Origin: Roseobacter sp.
Lineage (GTDB): Bacteria > Pseudomonadota > Alphaproteobacteria > Rhodobacterales > Rhodobacteraceae
Assembly (NCBI GenBank): GCA_024636425.1
Contig: JAGXHB010000250.1
Coordinates: 1-7,653 of the forward strand
DNA: 7,653 nucleotides
Reading direction: 5' to 3'
Made by a program: the position numbers and the translations under genes. Of this stretch, positions 5,809 to 7,653 are shown piece by piece; within the stretch, counting starts at the first letter, position 1, and every line of letters starts with the position of its first letter. The notes under the pieces are model-generated. The model was not told the origin of the DNA, did not search any database, and was given only the letters and a program-made list of their open reading frames with translations.

Positions 5809-7299
5809 ATGTCCTTTACCCTTGCCATCGTGGGCCGTCCCAATGTGGGAAAGTCTACGCTTTTCAACCGCTTGGTCGGCAAGAAACTGGCGCTGGTCGA
5901 TGACCAGCCCGGCGTGACGCGCGACCTGCGTGAAGGGGCCGCGCGTTTGGCGGACCTGCGATTCACCGTAATCGACACCGCCGGCCTTGAAGAGGTGACA
6001 GATGACAGCCTTCAGGGGCGCATGCGGCGGCTGACGGAACGCGCGGTGGACATGGCCGATATCTGCCTGTTCATGATCGACGCTCGGGTCGGGGTCACGC
6101 CGTCCGATCTGGTCTTTGCCGATATTCTGCGCAAAAAATCCGCCCATGTGATCCTTGCCGCCAACAAGGCCGAAGGCAAGGCCGCCGATGCGGGCATGAT
6201 CGAGGCGTATAGTCTGGGCTTGGGCGAACCGATCCGCCTGTCTGCCGAACATGGCGAAGGGTTGAACGATCTTTACACTCAACTGATGCCCATTGCCGAC
6301 GGTTTCGCAGAACGCGAAGACACCGATACGCCCGAAACCGACGTTGACCTGACCGAAGAAGAGGCCGAACTGGGCGAGGAGGACGCGCCCCTTCCGGTGC
6401 CGACCAATGCCAAGCCCTTGCAGGTTGCTGTGGTCGGGCGCCCGAACGCCGGTAAATCCACGCTGATCAACCAGATCGTTGGCGAAGACCGCCTGCTGAC
6501 GGGGCCGGAAGCCGGGATCACGCGCGATGCCATTTCCTTGCGGACCCTTTGGGCGGGACCGGATGGCGAAGGCGTGCCGATGCGGATCTTTGACACGGCG
6601 GGCATGCGCAAGAAGGCCAAGATACAGGAAAAACTGGAAAAGCTCAGCGTCAGTGACGGTTTGCGTGCGGTCAAATTCGCCGAAGTCGTTGTCGTCCTGC
6701 TTGATGCCGAAATCCCCTTTGAACAGCAGGATCTGCGGATCGCTGATCTGGCCGAACGCGAAGGCCGCGCCGTGGTGATCGCGGTGAATAAATGGGATCT
6801 TGAGACGGACAAGCAAGGCAAGCTGAAAGATCTGCGCGAAAGCTTTGAGCGTTTGTTGCCCCAGTTGAAGGGCGCGCCGCTTGTTACGGTATCGGCCAAG
6901 ACGGGCCGCGGCCTTGACCGGCTGCATGATGCCGTGATGCGCGCCTATGACGTGTGGAACCGCCGCGTGACCACGGCGCAACTGAACCGCTGGCTTGCCG
7001 GCATGATGGAGGCGCACCCGCCCCCTGCGCCGCAAGGCAAGCGTATCAAGCTGCGCTACATGACCCAAGCCAAGACACGGCCTCCGGGTTTTGTCGTGAT
7101 GTGCAGCCACCCCGACAAGGTGCCTGAAAGCTACAGCCGTTATCTGGTGAATGGCTTGCGGCTGGATTTCGACATGCCCGGCACGCCGATCCGCATCTGG
7201 ATGCGCGGTCAGTCTGACGCCAACCCGTACAAGGGGCGCAAGAAGGCCAAACCTTCAAAGCTGCGCAAACACACCGAAGGACACCGCAAGGACCGCTAG
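5809..7299 (+). CDS. der: Ribosome-associated GTPase Der (EngA)
   Basis: Essential tandem GTPase that binds the 50S subunit and acts in its late maturation. The protein has 496 residues. G-domain 1: G1 GRPNVGKS (9-16), G2 GVTRD (35-39), G3 DTAG (56-59), G4 NKAE (119-122, Glu replacing the usual Asp), G5 SAEHG (145-149). An acidic linker (about 168-193, rich in E/D) follows. G-domain 2: G1 GRPNAGKS (210-217), G2 GITRD (236-240), G3 DTAG (262-265), G4 NKWD (327-330), G5 SAKTG (362-366). The C-terminal KH-like domain spans about 383-470 and ends in a basic tail (KGRKKAKPSKLRKH). GGAG (5798-5801) lies 7 nt before the ATG, confirming the start. It is third in the operon, 50 bases after bamB. The reading frame is complete and intact. 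Confidence 0.98.
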   Translation: MSFTLAIVGRPNVGKSTLFNRLVGKKLALVDDQPGVTRDLREGAARLADLRFTVIDTAGLEEVTDDSLQGRMRRLTERAVDMADICLFMIDARVGVTPSDLVFADILRKKSAHVILAANKAEGKAADAGMIEAYSLGLGEPIRLSAEHGEGLNDLYTQLMPIADGFAEREDTDTPETDVDLTEEEAELGEEDAPLPVPTNAKPLQVAVVGRPNAGKSTLINQIVGEDRLLTGPEAGITRDAISLRTLWAGPDGEGVPMRIFDTAGMRKKAKIQEKLEKLSVSDGLRAVKFAEVVVVLLDAEIPFEQQDLRIADLAEREGRAVVIAVNKWDLETDKQGKLKDLRESFERLLPQLKGAPLVTVSAKTGRGLDRLHDAVMRAYDVWNRRVTTAQLNRWLAGMMEAHPPPAPQGKRIKLRYMTQAKTRPPGFVVMCSHPDKVPESYSRYLVNGLRLDFDMPGTPIRIWMRGQSDANPYKGRKKAKPSKLRKHTEGHRKDR

Positions 7300-7326
7300 C
7301 AGCACCAATTTACTTCAAAGAAATCA

Positions 7327-7353
7327 GCGCGGAGTTTTTGAAAAATTCCGCGC
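7327..7353. terminator. Hairpin between convergent genes, probable bidirectional terminator
   Basis: GCGCGGA (7327-7333) pairs fully with TCCGCGC (7347-7353). One G-T wobble (7334/7346) follows, then TTTTT (7335-7339) against AAAAA (7341-7345) around G7340. CAG (7325-7327) and CTG (7356-7358) could extend the stem with a bulge. It starts 28 bases after the der stop and lies 7 bases beyond the stop of the opposing gene, the normal place for a shared terminator. The T/A runs lie inside the stem-loop rather than after it, so it lacks a classic U-tract. Confidence 0.6.
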
Positions 7354-7359
7354 CGCTGT

Positions 7360-7653
7360 TCAGCCTCTGCGCCAAGATCTGTAGGTCGGCAGAAGCAGCG
7401 CAATCGCCCCACCGGCGGCCAATGCTGCAACGCCGGGCGCGGTCGCGTAGTCGCGCACGATGACGCCGATCAGAGCCCAGATCACCGCGATCCCGTAGGT
7501 CGGGGCGCGCATCAGCGTCGACTGCACCCCCGCTGCGATCACGATGGCAAGGCCGACAAAGACCAACCCTGCCGTCTGTTCGCTCATCCAGCCATACCCC
7601 GCCGCCAGCAGACCAAGCGACACGCAGGAGGCAGCACTCAGCCAGCCTGCATA
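7360..7653 (-). CDS. Membrane protein, C-terminal part, possible TspO/MBR-like (5' end outside window)
   Basis: The frame is open from the right edge to a TGA at 7362-7360, showing 97 residues of the C-terminus of an integral membrane protein. About four hydrophobic spans are visible (roughly 1-21, 27-45, 51-66 and 73-89 of the visible part), ending in a basic tail, YRSWRRG. The opening YAGWLSAASC and the later YGIAVIWALIGV resemble, from memory, roseobacter membrane proteins distantly related to TspO/MBR (tryptophan-rich sensory proteins). That assignment is tentative. A GTG at 7623 could serve as a start, but the residues before it look like continuous protein, so the true start is probably outside the window. 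It is convergent with der and unlikely to be functionally tied to it. Confidence 0.6.
   Translation of the reverse strand, partial: YAGWLSAASCVSLGLLAAGYGWMSEQTAGLVFVGLAIVIAAGVQSTLMRAPTYGIAVIWALIGVIVRDYATAPGVAALAAGGAIALLLPTYRSWRRG

Noticed and set aside
5803..7110. Minus-strand open frame of 435 codons covering most of der
   Set aside because: Long but antisense to a complete, motif-perfect Der. The product is His/Gly/Arg-rich without a fold signature, as expected of an antisense frame in GC-rich DNA.

Overview
The window reads as ordinary chromosomal sequence of an alphaproteobacterium, most likely a marine member of the Rhodobacteraceae (roseobacter group). This is inferred from the GC-rich codon use, from the alphaproteobacterial flavour of the Der, BamB and YfgM-like proteins, and from a small membrane protein of a type I associate with this family. 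No phage, insertion sequence, CRISPR array, tRNA or rRNA was seen.

Left part (1-3362, minus strand): a two-gene efflux operon. The promoter-proximal gene encodes a periplasmic adaptor (membrane fusion protein, HlyD/AcrA-like). It overlaps by ATGA the start of an RND-type inner-membrane pump, of which the first 709 residues are visible before the gene runs off the left edge. The pump carries about 90 extra, largely hydrophobic residues between TM6 and TM7, and has Gly in place of the second Asp of the TM4 proton-relay motif. The adaptor has exactly two cysteines, at matching positions of its two lipoyl half-motifs.

Intergenic region (3363-3584): a divergent control region. An AT-rich inverted repeat (arms AACTGAAC and GTTTAGTT) resembles a TetR-family operator, and weak promoter candidates point each way. 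No regulator gene lies in the window.

Right part (3585-7299, plus strand): a likely housekeeping operon. It encodes a YfgM-like membrane-anchored TPR protein, the outer-membrane assembly lipoprotein BamB, and the tandem GTPase Der (EngA). The gaps are 56 and 50 bases. The order yfgM-bamB-der matches that of E. coli and links envelope protein biogenesis to 50S ribosome maturation.

Right edge (7300-7653): a near-perfect hairpin separates der from a convergent minus-strand gene. The C-terminal 97 residues of that gene's product are visible, a multi-spanning membrane protein that looks like a distant TspO/MBR relative. I found no convincing undescribed system. The pump's insertion and TM4 change, together with the adaptor's cysteine pair, are the most interesting points.
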